Source: Thermohahella caldifontis (GTDB lineage: Bacteria > Pseudomonadota > Gammaproteobacteria > Pseudomonadales > Oleiphilaceae). From it: a stretch of DNA of 64,000 bases. Shown in pieces: positions 18,083 through 27,489 of the stretch. Positions within the stretch are counted from its first letter, which is position 1, and each line of letters begins with the position of its first letter. Where the stretch lies: the NCBI RefSeq assembly GCF_041153465.1, contig NZ_CP154858.1, positions 1,426,001 to 1,490,000 of the forward strand. Reading direction: 5' to 3'. A program made the translations under genes and the position numbers. The notes beneath the pieces are model-generated. The model saw only the letters and a list, made by a program, of their open reading frames with translations. It was not told the origin of the DNA and made no database searches.

Positions 18083-18740
18083 CACACTTGAGCAGGCCCT
18101 GAGTGAAGCTCAGCTGACCCTGCCCGCATTCTCCGAACTGCTCATTCGCCTGCTGGATCAGGGCGTACTCTGCCGCGATGAGAGCCTGACCGAGCAGGCA
18201 CTGTATGATCGTTTCGTGCGCATCGAACCTCTGGTTCGTGAATATCTGTCGGTCCTCGGCATGGACCTGCTGCACGACACGCGTTTCCGCTACGTTCGCG
18301 TCTATCCGCCCGGCGCAGAGCGGCCGGGGCTTCCGGATACTCCCGATGCGCCGCCGGCCACAGGTCTGCGCGCCCGGCTCTCGCCGCTTGAAGTCGCGCT
18401 GGTTCTGGTTCTGCGTGCCCAGTATGACCGGGCGCTCCGCGAAGGTGACGTGGACGAGGATGGCTGTGTTCTGCTCACTTACGAAGGCCTGACACTGGCA
18501 CTGCGCAACCTGCTCGACCGCAGCCTCCCCGACAGCCGCACGGAGCGACGCGCCCTGTTTGCCAGTCTCCGTCGCATGCGGCTGGTCCAGTACAACGCGG
18601 AGGAGTGGATGGAACACCCGGGCAGCTACCTGAAAATCCGGCCGCTGATCGTCACCTTCGTGAGTGACGATGTACTGGCCACACTCAACATGCAAGACGA
18701 GGCGGCAACGGAATCGGAGGACGATCAGGATGTACGTTAA
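18069..18740 (+). CDS. mksE: MksE/JetB-type accessory subunit (DUF4194)
   Basis: 223 residues, a small acidic protein of the DUF4194 type: ALSEAQLTLPAFSELLIRLLDQGVLCRDESLTEQALYDRFVRIEPLVREYLSVLG at the N-terminus and a C-terminal winged helix (RRMRLVQYNAEEWMEHPGSYLKIRPLIVTF). MksE dimers bind the kleisin MksF. The ORF overlaps mksF by 14 nt and mksB by 11 nt, a strongly coupled operon. It belongs here by position as much as by sequence. Confidence 0.85.
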   Translation: MMLRDTLEQALSEAQLTLPAFSELLIRLLDQGVLCRDESLTEQALYDRFVRIEPLVREYLSVLGMDLLHDTRFRYVRVYPPGAERPGLPDTPDAPPATGLRARLSPLEVALVLVLRAQYDRALREGDVDEDGCVLLTYEGLTLALRNLLDRSLPDSRTERRALFASLRRMRLVQYNAEEWMEHPGSYLKIRPLIVTFVSDDVLATLNMQDEAATESEDDQDVR

Positions 18741-21700
18741 GCGCGCGCTCTTTGTCAACTGGGGCAACCTGCCTCATACCGAGTTCGAGCTGGGAGCCAT
18801 CAACCTCTTTTCCGGCGGCAACGGCTCCGGCAAGACCACCGCAGCGGACGCCATCCAGACAGTCATGACCGCCGCCTACGACTATCTCTACAGCTACAAT
18901 CCCGGCCAGGATGAGACCACCCAGCGCGGGCGCGGTGGCAAGGTCGTGCGGACCCTGTCCTCCTACATTCTCGGCTGTGACGACGGCAGCTATGCACGTA
19001 CCGACACCACGGACGGCTACATTGCCCTGCACTTTGCACCCACCCGGGGCGAGAAGGCCCTGCCCTTCACCGCACTGGTCGGTGCACGTGCCCATCTGGA
19101 TCAGGCCGGCCTGAAACCGGTAGCCAGACTGGATGATCTGCAGTTCTTCATTCTGCCGGATGTGGCCCTCCATCTGGAGGGAGATCTGGTGGTGACGGAG
19201 CCGGATGGCAGCAAGCGCCTGATTCCCCTCGAACAGATCCAGAAGCGGCTGACCCACAAATACGGCCCGGACTGTGTCGAACGCTACGATGCCAAGAAGG
19301 CCTATCTCAAGCGGCTGTACGGTATTCTGCGCGGCAAGCGCGACAGTGTATCGGAACGCGAAGCCATGCATGCAGCGCGGGCATTCTCCCGCTTCATGGC
19401 CTACAAACCCGTGCGCAGCATCAACGAATTCGTGGCTACGGAAATTCTGGAAAAGAAGGATCTGGGCGAAGCTATCCGTACGGTTTCCGAAACCATGAAA
19501 ACCATCTACCGGATGGAAGCGGATGCCCGGCGACTGAAGGACGGCATCGACCTGTTGCAGCGTACCGGCCAGCACTGCGACCAGTGGATCCGACAATGGA
19601 TCGAGGACAACACCCTCGACTATGCGCTGGCCCACCGGCGTTATCTGGATGACCAGCAGCGCTATGTGGAGGCCAAGAACACCCAGCAGACACTCCGTGC
19701 ACGGCTGAAGGAACTGGCGCAGGAGCAGGAGAACCTGACCCGCTCGCTCAAGGCGCTGGATCAGGAGCGTGTCACGCTCAAGGCCCGGCGTCTGGGCGTC
19801 CAGTCCCTGCAGGAAAGGGACCGGCTGGAGTCCCGGCGGCAGGCCCTGAGCCAGTCCTTCACCCAGACAACCACCCGCTACATGCAGCAGACCCGGCAGA
19901 TCCGACTGGCAGTGAGTGCTGCGGAACAGTTGCTGAAATTGTCGGCCCATCTGCCGGACGAGCCGGAACGCCAGGCCCTGCTGGCCGCACTCAGGCACAT
20001 TCCGGACATGGCGCGCCAGCTGCCTGCCGACGCGGCACAACTGGTCAACGAGGACTGGATCGGCGAGAGTGATCCTGCCGCCCGGGTGGCGCAGGCCCGA
20101 CAGCTCCAGAACGCCCTGGAGGCTGCGGTCCGCCCGCTTCATGATCGTGTCGCCGGAGAGGACAGCCTGCGCCAGAAACTCTATCACGTATTGGTCAGCC
20201 GTCAGCACCAGCTCACCCGTCTGGATCAGCAGCGCCAGCAACGGGAGCAGGATATCGAACGTCTGGAGCGTCAGCATGCCACCTATCCGCCGGCCGTGCG
20301 CCAGGCCCTCGAGGTCCTGCACAAGGCACTCCCGGAAGCCGACGCCCGCGTACTCTGTGATTACGTGGACATCACCGAGCCCGAGTGGCAGGCGGCCATA
20401 GAAGGCTATATCGGCGGGGCTCGCTTCGGCATTCTGGTGGAACCGGAATACGAAGCCGAAGCCGCGCGACTGCTGCGGGAAACCCTGGGGCGTGACAACC
20501 GGGCCCGCATTGTCCAGGGCGAGCGCGCTGCCCGGGATGCAGCACGCATGACGCTCGACAAGGACTCCATCATTCACGTCATGCGCTTCGAACACGCGAC
20601 CGCGCGAGCCTGGATGACGGCGTCTTTCGGCAATGTGCTGCGGGTGGAGGGCGAGGAAGCCCTGCGCATGACCCGCCGCGGCATCACCCGCAATGGCCTG
20701 GGTTCGGGCGGCTACAGCATGTGGCGGTGCGATCTGCCCGACAGCGAACTGGTCTTCGGACGGGCGGCCCGCCAGCGTGCCCGCGCGGCGCGTGAGGCGG
20801 ACCTGCACCGCCTGCTGACCCAACGCCAGACATTGCTCGATGAAATCCAGGCGCTGAAACAGGCGCTGGAAGCCGCCGACCAGCTGCAGCCAGTCCCCTG
20901 GGCAGACACGCTGGCAGAATTGCTGGAACTGCGCGCGCAACTGAAGGATGTGGAAGACAGTCTGGCCCTGACGGAAAGTACGGACGAGAGCGGCCTGGAT
21001 GCCCGGCTGGCCGAGCTGGACCAAAGACATCTGACACTCAATCAATCACTGGAGAATCTGCACAAGGAAGCCGGCGCGGTCAATCGCGAACTGGAAACCG
21101 TCACGGCAGCCTGCGAACAGCTGGACGCCCAGCAGAACCGTGCGCTTGCCATTCAGGAAGAGCGTGAAGAGGCCCTGCATCAGATTGCCCGGCTCTGGGC
21201 CGGCATGGACGTGGACGCACAACTGGAAAAGGCGGAACAGTTGGCCCGCCAGAGTACCGCGGAATCCCTGGCGCGCCAGCAGCAGGAGGCCCGCGGGCGG
21301 CTTTCCGCAACCGTCCATGAAATCGAGCGTCTGGTCGTGGCCACCAATCCGGTGCTGACCGGTGACGACCGGCTTCACTACACCCCGGACTACAGTGACA
21401 TCCGCAGCCGCAGCTTCTTCGCCGATGTCTGTGACCTGCGTCGTCAGGTGGACATTCTGATCAACCGCCTCAAGAACAACATACTGGTGGAGAAGCAGGC
21501 CCAGATCAGCAGCTACCGGGAATCCTTCAGCCACGCCTTCGTGACCAACCTCTGCCACCAGATCTATCAGGCCATCAACGAAGGCAAGCGCACACTGGAG
21601 AATCTCAACCGGGAGCTCCGCCATCATCGCTTTGGTGCCGACCGTGAATCCTTCCGCTTTGCCTGGGAGTGGGTACCGGAGTTCAAGGCCTACTGGGAGT

Positions 21701-22353
21701 TCTTCGAAGAGGTCAGTCAGTTGCCGAATCTGGGCGAGGGTCAGACGCTGTTCAATGCGGAGCTGTCCGACAAGGCCAGACAGGTTCGTGATCGACTGCT
21801 GGATATGCTGCTGGCCGAAGATGAGCAACAGGCGCTGCAGGAGCTGGAGCGCATCTCCGACTACCGCAACTACCGCCATTACGAGATCTACAAGGAACCC
21901 GAAGGCAAGGAACCGATCCCGCTGAGCGAGTACGGTACCGGTTCCGGTGGACAGCTGGAAACGCCGGCCTACATCATCCGTGCAGCGGCCATCACGTCCG
22001 CATTCCGGTTCGATGAGGGCGACAGCCACCTGCGCATGGTTCTCGTGGACGAAGCCTTCTCGAAGATGGACGAATACCGTTCACGCGAGGTGATCGAGTA
22101 TCTGACGGACACGCTGGGCCTGCAGCTCATCTTCATCATGCCCAGCAGCAAGTCGGGCCCCTTCATGGATCTGGTGAGCAACCAGTTCGTCTTCAGCAAG
22201 GTGCCTTCGGAAACACCCGTCGGCCAGTTGCATACCCGGGTACTGGTGGACCGTCAGGTACTGGATCCGGACAAGGTGCGTGCACTCTGGGAGCAGGAAC
22301 GCCGCTCCCTGCGCCAGCAGTTCGCACTGGATTTCATGGATGCCTTTGAGTGA
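18730..22353 (+). CDS. mksB: MksB/JetC-type SMC ATPase
   Basis: 1,207 residues from ATG 18730 (MYVKRALFVNWGN); the longer reading back to 18664 is inside mksE. Walker A is GGNGSGKTT (residues 29-37), long coiled coils run about 320-560 and 700-860, a hinge-like globular segment lies about 570-700 (EPEWQAAIEGYIGGARFGILVEP), the ABC signature is GTGSGGQLETP near 1068, and Walker B is MVLVDEAFSKMD near 1102. This is the full ATPase. With MksF and MksE it would form a loop-extruding complex. The fourth gene of Wadjet type I, the toprim nuclease MksG/JetD, is absent on both sides: amiB follows on the other strand after 17 bp. Confidence 0.9.
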   Translation: MYVKRALFVNWGNLPHTEFELGAINLFSGGNGSGKTTAADAIQTVMTAAYDYLYSYNPGQDETTQRGRGGKVVRTLSSYILGCDDGSYARTDTTDGYIALHFAPTRGEKALPFTALVGARAHLDQAGLKPVARLDDLQFFILPDVALHLEGDLVVTEPDGSKRLIPLEQIQKRLTHKYGPDCVERYDAKKAYLKRLYGILRGKRDSVSEREAMHAARAFSRFMAYKPVRSINEFVATEILEKKDLGEAIRTVSETMKTIYRMEADARRLKDGIDLLQRTGQHCDQWIRQWIEDNTLDYALAHRRYLDDQQRYVEAKNTQQTLRARLKELAQEQENLTRSLKALDQERVTLKARRLGVQSLQERDRLESRRQALSQSFTQTTTRYMQQTRQIRLAVSAAEQLLKLSAHLPDEPERQALLAALRHIPDMARQLPADAAQLVNEDWIGESDPAARVAQARQLQNALEAAVRPLHDRVAGEDSLRQKLYHVLVSRQHQLTRLDQQRQQREQDIERLERQHATYPPAVRQALEVLHKALPEADARVLCDYVDITEPEWQAAIEGYIGGARFGILVEPEYEAEAARLLRETLGRDNRARIVQGERAARDAARMTLDKDSIIHVMRFEHATARAWMTASFGNVLRVEGEEALRMTRRGITRNGLGSGGYSMWRCDLPDSELVFGRAARQRARAAREADLHRLLTQRQTLLDEIQALKQALEAADQLQPVPWADTLAELLELRAQLKDVEDSLALTESTDESGLDARLAELDQRHLTLNQSLENLHKEAGAVNRELETVTAACEQLDAQQNRALAIQEEREEALHQIARLWAGMDVDAQLEKAEQLARQSTAESLARQQQEARGRLSATVHEIERLVVATNPVLTGDDRLHYTPDYSDIRSRSFFADVCDLRRQVDILINRLKNNILVEKQAQISSYRESFSHAFVTNLCHQIYQAINEGKRTLENLNRELRHHRFGADRESFRFAWEWVPEFKAYWEFFEEVSQLPNLGEGQTLFNAELSDKARQVRDRLLDMLLAEDEQQALQELERISDYRNYRHYEIYKEPEGKEPIPLSEYGTGSGGQLETPAYIIRAAAITSAFRFDEGDSHLRMVLVDEAFSKMDEYRSREVIEYLTDTLGLQLIFIMPSSKSGPFMDLVSNQFVFSKVPSETPVGQLHTRVLVDRQVLDPDKVRALWEQERRSLRQQFALDFMDAFE

Positions 22354-22370
22354 GACAACGAGGTGCTGCC

Positions 22371-23723
22371 TCACCCGTTGGGGATGCGCAGCACCTGACC
22401 GACACGGAGCATGTCGGAGTTCAGGTTATTGGCCCGCCGGAGGGCCTCAACCGAGGTTTGGACGCGCTCGGCAATGGCGGTCAGCGTATCGCCACGCTGA
22501 ACACGATAGTGCTGTACCTGAGCCTGTTGCAGCTTCAGATCCTTTTGCCAGGCAAGCCAGGTGCCGGGTACCGGATGCTCGTCAAAATAGGCGGCAACCC
22601 CCTGGGCAATGGACGCCGCCAGCTTGCTCTGGTACGCGGAATCCTTCAGCTTGCGGGCCTCGCGGGGATTGCTGATGAAGCCCGTTTCCACCAGAATGGA
22701 AGGGACATCCGGGATCTTGAGCACCACGAATCCGGCCTTCTCGACCGAAGGCTTGTGCAGGTGCGCCACCTTGCTGATGTGCTTGAGCACATAACGCCCC
22801 GCCGTATCACTGAAATTCATGGATGAGGTCTGCGACAGATCCACCAGCACGGTCTTGAGCAGATCATCCTTGTCATCCAGAGAGACACCACCATCCACGC
22901 CGCCGATCAGGTCCGACTGGTTTTCACTTTGCGCCAGAAAACGGGCCATGCTGCTAGACGCGCCTCGCCGGGATAATGTGAATACGGATGCCCCAGCGGC
23001 TTTCGGGTTCGTAAACGCATCAGCATGAATGGAAACGAACAGGTCAGCACCACGCTCACGTGCCAGCTGAGTACGTTTGCGCAAGGGAATGTAATAGTCG
23101 CCCTTGCGGGTCAGGATCGCCTTGAAGCCCTTTCGCCGGTTGATCTCGGCCTGAAGCTTTCGGGCAATCCGGAGTACGATATCCTTTTCCCGCATACCAC
23201 CTGGTCCGATGGCACCCGGATCATCTCCTCCGTGTCCGGCATCAATGGCCACGATCACATCCCGTTTGCCGGCCAGCGTCTGCAGCGTTTTGACGCTCTC
23301 CTTCTCCTTCGCCTGCTGGCCTTCCAGATCCACCACAAGCCGGTAACCGTACTTGCTGTTGGGCTTGAGCAGGAAACTGCGCATCCGCACGGAACGCTTC
23401 AGATCCAAAACGACTCTCAGCGTCTTGCCATCATGCAGCGCACTGCGAACCCGCCGGATAGGCGTCTCTGTAAAGTTCAGGGATCGGGTGGAGGCTTTCA
23501 TCACCGCCTGGTCGAGATCCAGGACAATCCTGTCAGGCTTGCTCAGGGTAAACGCCTTGTGATCAACCGGTCCATCCAGATCAAACACCAGCCGTGTGGA
23601 CTCCGGTGAAGGCCAGACACGAATCGTCTTGATCGTTGTGGCCGCCTGAGCAAGCACGGACACCATCAAGCCGAAAACGACCAGTGCACCACGAAGGATA
23701 CGTCCCGCTTCAATCTGACGCAT
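22371..23723 (-). CDS. amiB: N-acetylmuramoyl-L-alanine amidase AmiB/AmiC with AMIN and LysM domains
   Basis: 450 residues. Signal peptide (ALVVFGLMVSVLAQAA), AMIN domain (about 30-125) for septal targeting, zinc amidase_3 domain (about 155-380) with IDAGHGGDDPGA, ending VETGFISNPREARKL that carries the catalytic Glu, and a C-terminal LysM (HYRVQRGDTLTAIAERV...) binding peptidoglycan. It cuts the stem peptide from glycan to separate daughter cells and is normally activated by EnvC/NlpD. The start overlaps the tsaE stop by 14 nt. In relatives mutL follows directly; here the mks/ldt insert lies between. Confidence 0.95.
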   Translation of the reverse strand: MRQIEAGRILRGALVVFGLMVSVLAQAATTIKTIRVWPSPESTRLVFDLDGPVDHKAFTLSKPDRIVLDLDQAVMKASTRSLNFTETPIRRVRSALHDGKTLRVVLDLKRSVRMRSFLLKPNSKYGYRLVVDLEGQQAKEKESVKTLQTLAGKRDVIVAIDAGHGGDDPGAIGPGGMREKDIVLRIARKLQAEINRRKGFKAILTRKGDYYIPLRKRTQLARERGADLFVSIHADAFTNPKAAGASVFTLSRRGASSSMARFLAQSENQSDLIGGVDGGVSLDDKDDLLKTVLVDLSQTSSMNFSDTAGRYVLKHISKVAHLHKPSVEKAGFVVLKIPDVPSILVETGFISNPREARKLKDSAYQSKLAASIAQGVAAYFDEHPVPGTWLAWQKDLKLQQAQVQHYRVQRGDTLTAIAERVQTSVEALRRANNLNSDMLRVGQVLRIPNG

Positions 23724-24180
23724 GTTCTGTCATCCTGTTTGCCACGGCCTGTGCAGCGGGCCCCTGAAGCGTGATCCGGCGCCGGCTGCCCTCCGGCACC
23801 AGCCGGATCAGCCAGTCCGGCTCGGGAAGCAGCCCCTGCCCGCGCTCGGCCCACTCGATCAGACGCAGACTCTCTGAATCAAAATAGTCCCGCATGCCCA
23901 TGTATTCCAGTTCCTCCGGATCACCCAGCCGGTAGAGGTCAAAGTGATACAGGGTCACGCCGTCCAGTTCATAGGGCTCCACCAGTGTATAGGTCGGACT
24001 CTTGACCGCACCTGAATGACCCAGTGCCCGCAACCAGTAGCGCACCAGGGTGGTCTTGCCTGCCCCCAGCGTCCCTTCCAGAAAAACGGTCGCCGGGGCC
24101 TGAACCACATGGGCGAGTGCTGCGCCCAGCTTTTCGGTTCCGGCTTCGGATTCGAGAATCAACTCTGCAGTTGTGTTCAT
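23710..24180 (-). CDS. tsaE: tRNA threonylcarbamoyladenosine biosynthesis ATPase TsaE
   Basis: 156 residues. P-loop LEGTLGAGKTTLVRYWLRALG, the switch region SPTYTLVEPYELDG and HFDLYRLGDPEELEYMGMRDYF are the core TsaE motifs. It works with TsaB and TsaD to make t6A37 in ANN-decoding tRNAs. The start at 24180 (MNTTAEL) is chosen because its ATG overlaps the nnrE stop (ATGA). amiB begins 14 nt inside its 3' end. Confidence 0.96.
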   Translation of the reverse strand: MNTTAELILESEAGTEKLGAALAHVVQAPATVFLEGTLGAGKTTLVRYWLRALGHSGAVKSPTYTLVEPYELDGVTLYHFDLYRLGDPEELEYMGMRDYFDSESLRLIEWAERGQGLLPEPDWLIRLVPEGSRRRITLQGPAAQAVANRMTEHASD

Positions 24181-25715
24181 GTACCACATCCATCATGAAA
24201 CAGGTGAAGCAGGGCATCGGTCTGATCGCTGGCCAGCCAGGCATGGGCCGGGCCGTGCGCATCCAGCCAGGCCGCCATGCAGGACTGTGCCACCAGTGCG
24301 GTTTCGATCACTTCCGTGCCGCTCAGCCCCTGTGCTGCCAGGGCGCCCAGCATACCGGAAAGCACATCGCCACTGCCACCCTTTGCCAGGGATGCATGGG
24401 CACTGGCCACCACGCCCCGCACCTGTGCGCCGGCATACAGGGGACCGGCCCCCTTGAGCAGCCAGTGTCCGCCAAACCGGTCGCACAGGGTTTCAATGGC
24501 CCCAAACCGGTCGCGCTCGACCTCTTCGACGGCAATGCCCAAGAGGCGTGCGGCCTCTCCGGGGTGAGGCGTGGCCCACCACTGGCCGGAATCCGGCCAG
24601 TCCACCGCTCCGGCGGCCAGCAGATTCAGGGCATCGGCATCCAGAACCAGCGGTTTGCCGGACCGGCACGCCGCCGCGAGCAACGCAATGGCCCAGTCAT
24701 CCTGACCCAGCCCCGGCCCGATCACCCACACATCGGCCCAGGGCAGGCGCCCGACAAGGCCCTGCGGATCATCACTGCCAAGAAACTGCACATCCGGCCA
24801 GCGTGACAGCCCGGGCCCCACGTGCTCCGGCCGGGTCAGTGCCGCCACCAGCCCGGCACCCATGCGGCAGGCGGCCCCCGCCGCCAGCAGCAGGGCACCG
24901 CCCATGCCCCGGTTGCCCCCCATGATGCCAACACGACCGAAGCTCCCCTTGTGTGCGGCCGGGGAACGGGCAGGCAGCAGTCTGCGGAGCAGCTCCGTCA
25001 AGGGCACGACCAGCTTCCAGGGATCGCCCACCGCCTCATAAATGCTGTCTGACACCGCCAGGCGGTCAAAAAACAGATCCCCGGTGAAGGCCGGACCCTG
25101 CCCGGTCAGCAGGCCACGATTGATGCCGATGAAGGTCAGCGTCACGTCTGCAGGCACCACGGGCCCCATGGGCTGTCCGGTGTCGGCATGCAGTCCCGAA
25201 GGAATGTCTACCGCCAGCACGGGTGCCCCGGCCGCAGCCAGCTTTTCCAGTTCCGCAGCGTGGTGAGCCCGGACCGGACCGTTGAGGCCGGTACCGAGCA
25301 CGGCATCCACAATGACATCCACCTGCTCCGGCAGGGGCTGGTCCGCCGTGACCACACCGAGACCGCGATCCATGGCCCAGCGCCAGGCCCGGGCAGCCTC
25401 GCCACGCAGGCTGTCGGGTTCAAACAGGATCCGGCAGTGAACATTGAGGCCTTGCTGATGGGCCAGCGCGGCGACAACAAGACCGTCACCGCCGTTGTTT
25501 CCCCCTCCGCAGCTGACTACAATGCGACGAGCCTCCGGCCAGCGCTGGCGGAGCAACCGGAAGGCACTGCGTCCGGCCCGGCACATGAGGTCGAAACCGC
25601 TGTCCGGCCCCCGGGCGATGGCGGCGGCGTCCAGCGCACGGGTCTGCGCCGCGGTCCAGGCAAAGGCCGTCGCGGGCGGATCATTCAGGTGGTAACAAAC
25701 AGAGGCCGGTCTCAT
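24177..25715 (-). CDS. nnrD: bifunctional NAD(P)H-hydrate epimerase / ADP-dependent dehydratase
   Basis: 512 residues, repairs hydrated NAD(P)H. The N-terminal YjeF epimerase domain (to about 220) has VSCGGGNNGGDGLVVA and VDAVLGTGLNGPV; the C-terminal ribokinase-like dehydratase (about 235-505) has GRVGIMGGNRGMGGALLLA, WVIGPGLGQ, VLDADALNLLA, TPHPGEAARLL and ASLAKGGSGDVLSGML. It is a full-length fusion as in E. coli YjeF. The ATGA junction with tsaE shows coupling. An 87-bp gap to divergent queG holds the promoters. Confidence 0.95.
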   Translation of the reverse strand: MRPASVCYHLNDPPATAFAWTAAQTRALDAAAIARGPDSGFDLMCRAGRSAFRLLRQRWPEARRIVVSCGGGNNGGDGLVVAALAHQQGLNVHCRILFEPDSLRGEAARAWRWAMDRGLGVVTADQPLPEQVDVIVDAVLGTGLNGPVRAHHAAELEKLAAAGAPVLAVDIPSGLHADTGQPMGPVVPADVTLTFIGINRGLLTGQGPAFTGDLFFDRLAVSDSIYEAVGDPWKLVVPLTELLRRLLPARSPAAHKGSFGRVGIMGGNRGMGGALLLAAGAACRMGAGLVAALTRPEHVGPGLSRWPDVQFLGSDDPQGLVGRLPWADVWVIGPGLGQDDWAIALLAAACRSGKPLVLDADALNLLAAGAVDWPDSGQWWATPHPGEAARLLGIAVEEVERDRFGAIETLCDRFGGHWLLKGAGPLYAGAQVRGVVASAHASLAKGGSGDVLSGMLGALAAQGLSGTEVIETALVAQSCMAAWLDAHGPAHAWLASDQTDALLHLFHDGCGT

Positions 25716-25802
25716 GCAAGAGAATCCACTTCAAGGTTACTCTCCAGCCTATTGTAATTCCGGGCGATTGGCAAGAATTTGCATGTTTTTTGAGCATATA
25801 TC

Positions 25803-26891
25803 ATGAGCACGAAGCCACTGCCGGCAGAGGACGATCCCGTCTGGCGTGAACTCCGCGGCGAGCTTGAAACCCGGGCCCGGGAACTGGGCTTTGCACATCT
25901 GGGCATTACCGACACGGATCTGGGTGAGCATGCCGTCCATTTCGAGCGCTGGCTGGCCAAGGGGTTTCACGGCGAGATGGACTACATGGCCCGCCACGGC
26001 ACCAAGCGCACCCGACCCGACGAACTGGTGCCCGGCACGCTGCGGGTCATCAGCGTGCGCATGGAATACTGGCCGGAAGCCATGGCGGCCGAGTCCGTCC
26101 TGGCTGATCCGGAGAAGGCCTACATCTCACGCTATGCATTGGGCCGTGACTATCACAAGCTGATGCGCAAGCGTCTGGCACGCCTGGCCGAGTGGCTCAA
26201 GGCGCGGCTGGACGCCATGGAATACCGGGCCTTCGTGGACAGTGCGCCGGTGCTGGAACGGGCCGTTGCCCAGAAGGCCGGGCTCGGCTGGATCGGCAAG
26301 AACGCCATGCTGATTCACCCGAAGGCCGGCTCCTATGCATTTCTCGGAGAACTGTTCACCAACATTCCGCTGCCCATTGATGAGCCGTTCACCAGGCATC
26401 ATTGCGGGCGCTGCAACGCCTGCATCCCCGCCTGTCCCACGGATGCCATCGTTGCGCCCGGCGTGGTGGATGCACGGCGCTGCATTTCCTATCTGACCAT
26501 CGAGTATCGTGGTGACATTCCGGAAGAGTTGAGGCCCGCCATGGGCAACCGGATCTTCGGATGCGATGATTGCCAGCTGGTGTGTCCCTGGAACCGTTTT
26601 GCGACGGTAACGGCAGAGCCGGACTTCAACCCCCGCCTCGACCGCGACAAGGCGACCCTGTTGGAACTGTTCGAATGGTCCGAAGAGACGTTCCTGACCC
26701 AAACCGAAGGCTCCCCGATACGGCGCATCGGCTACGAATGCTGGCTGCGCAATATCGCCGTCGCCCTGGGGAACGGGCCGGCCACCCCGGAGGTGATTGC
26801 GGCACTGCGCCGGCGCCGGCCGGAGGTGACGCCCAGGGTTCAGCGTCACATCGACTGGGCACTGGCCCGGCTTACGGATTCATGCGAATGA
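25803..26891 (+). CDS. queG: epoxyqueuosine reductase QueG
   Basis: 362 residues. It reduces epoxyqueuosine to queuosine in tRNA with a cobalamin and two 4Fe-4S clusters. The Fe-S motifs are HHCGRCNACIPACPTDAI and FGCDDCQLVCPWN (about residues 200-262); the N-terminal stretch FHGEMDYMARHG and AQKAGLGWIGKNAMLIHP belong to the corrinoid-binding half. The C-terminal HEAT-like helices end the protein. Its 3' end overlaps the convergent orn gene by 20 nt. Confidence 0.96.
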   Translation: MSTKPLPAEDDPVWRELRGELETRARELGFAHLGITDTDLGEHAVHFERWLAKGFHGEMDYMARHGTKRTRPDELVPGTLRVISVRMEYWPEAMAAESVLADPEKAYISRYALGRDYHKLMRKRLARLAEWLKARLDAMEYRAFVDSAPVLERAVAQKAGLGWIGKNAMLIHPKAGSYAFLGELFTNIPLPIDEPFTRHHCGRCNACIPACPTDAIVAPGVVDARRCISYLTIEYRGDIPEELRPAMGNRIFGCDDCQLVCPWNRFATVTAEPDFNPRLDRDKATLLELFEWSEETFLTQTEGSPIRRIGYECWLRNIAVALGNGPATPEVIAALRRRRPEVTPRVQRHIDWALARLTDSCE

Positions 26892-27420
26892 AGTGTTCGC
26901 GGTAGTAGCGGAGTTCTTCGATGGATTCGCGGATATCATCCAGCGCCAGATGCGTGTTCTTCTTGGTCAGACCGGACAGGATGTCCGGACGCCAGCGGCG
27001 GGCCAGCTCCTTCAGCGTGCTCACGTCCAGATTGCGGTAATGGAAGTAGGCTTCCAGGCGGGGCATGTACCGGGCCAGAAAGCGCCGGTCCTGACAGATG
27101 CTGTTGCCGCAGATGGGCGAAACACCCTGATCCACCCACTTCTCCAGAAAGGCCAGCGTCTGCGCTTCGGCGTCCGCCTCGCTCAGGGTGCTGGCACGCA
27201 CGCGCGCCGTCAGGCCGCTTTCTCCGTGTGTGCGCGTACACCATTCATCCATGGCATCCAGCACCGTATCCGGCTGGTGAATGGCCAGCACCGGCCCTTC
27301 CTCAAGAATCGTGAGGTCCTTGTCCGTCACAATGGTGGCGATTTCGATGATCCGGTCAGTCTCCGGATTCAGACCGGTCATTTCCAGATCAATCCAGATC
27401 AGGTTATCTTGGCGTGACAT
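26872..27420 (-). CDS. orn: oligoribonuclease Orn
   Basis: 182 residues; DEDDh 3'-5' exonuclease that finishes dinucleotide RNAs and, in c-di-GMP-using bacteria, degrades pGpG. ExoI motif LIWIDLEMTGLNPETD, ExoII ICGNSICQDRRFL and ExoIII THLALDDIRESIEELRYYR are intact. The start is ATG 27420 (MSRQDNL); a longer in-frame reading runs through rsgA antisense and is spurious. Given FimX and two c-di-GMP proteins in the window, its pGpG activity is relevant. Confidence 0.96.
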   Translation of the reverse strand: MSRQDNLIWIDLEMTGLNPETDRIIEIATIVTDKDLTILEEGPVLAIHQPDTVLDAMDEWCTRTHGESGLTARVRASTLSEADAEAQTLAFLEKWVDQGVSPICGNSICQDRRFLARYMPRLEAYFHYRNLDVSTLKELARRWRPDILSGLTKKNTHLALDDIRESIEELRYYREHFIRMNP

Positions 27421-27489
27421 CGTGTGCGTACCCTTTACAATGTGCATGTCCTTCAAGTGTAACCCGGAACGGGAGCAGCGCCCAATCAC

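Noticed and set aside
18685..21045. 786-residue open frame on the minus strand inside mksB
   Set aside because: It is antisense to a gene with Walker A, signature and Walker B motifs; its own translation shows no domain and is composition-driven.
16634..22353. Complete type I Wadjet defence system
   Set aside because: JetA, JetB and JetC are present but no JetD nuclease on either side, so the full system cannot be claimed.
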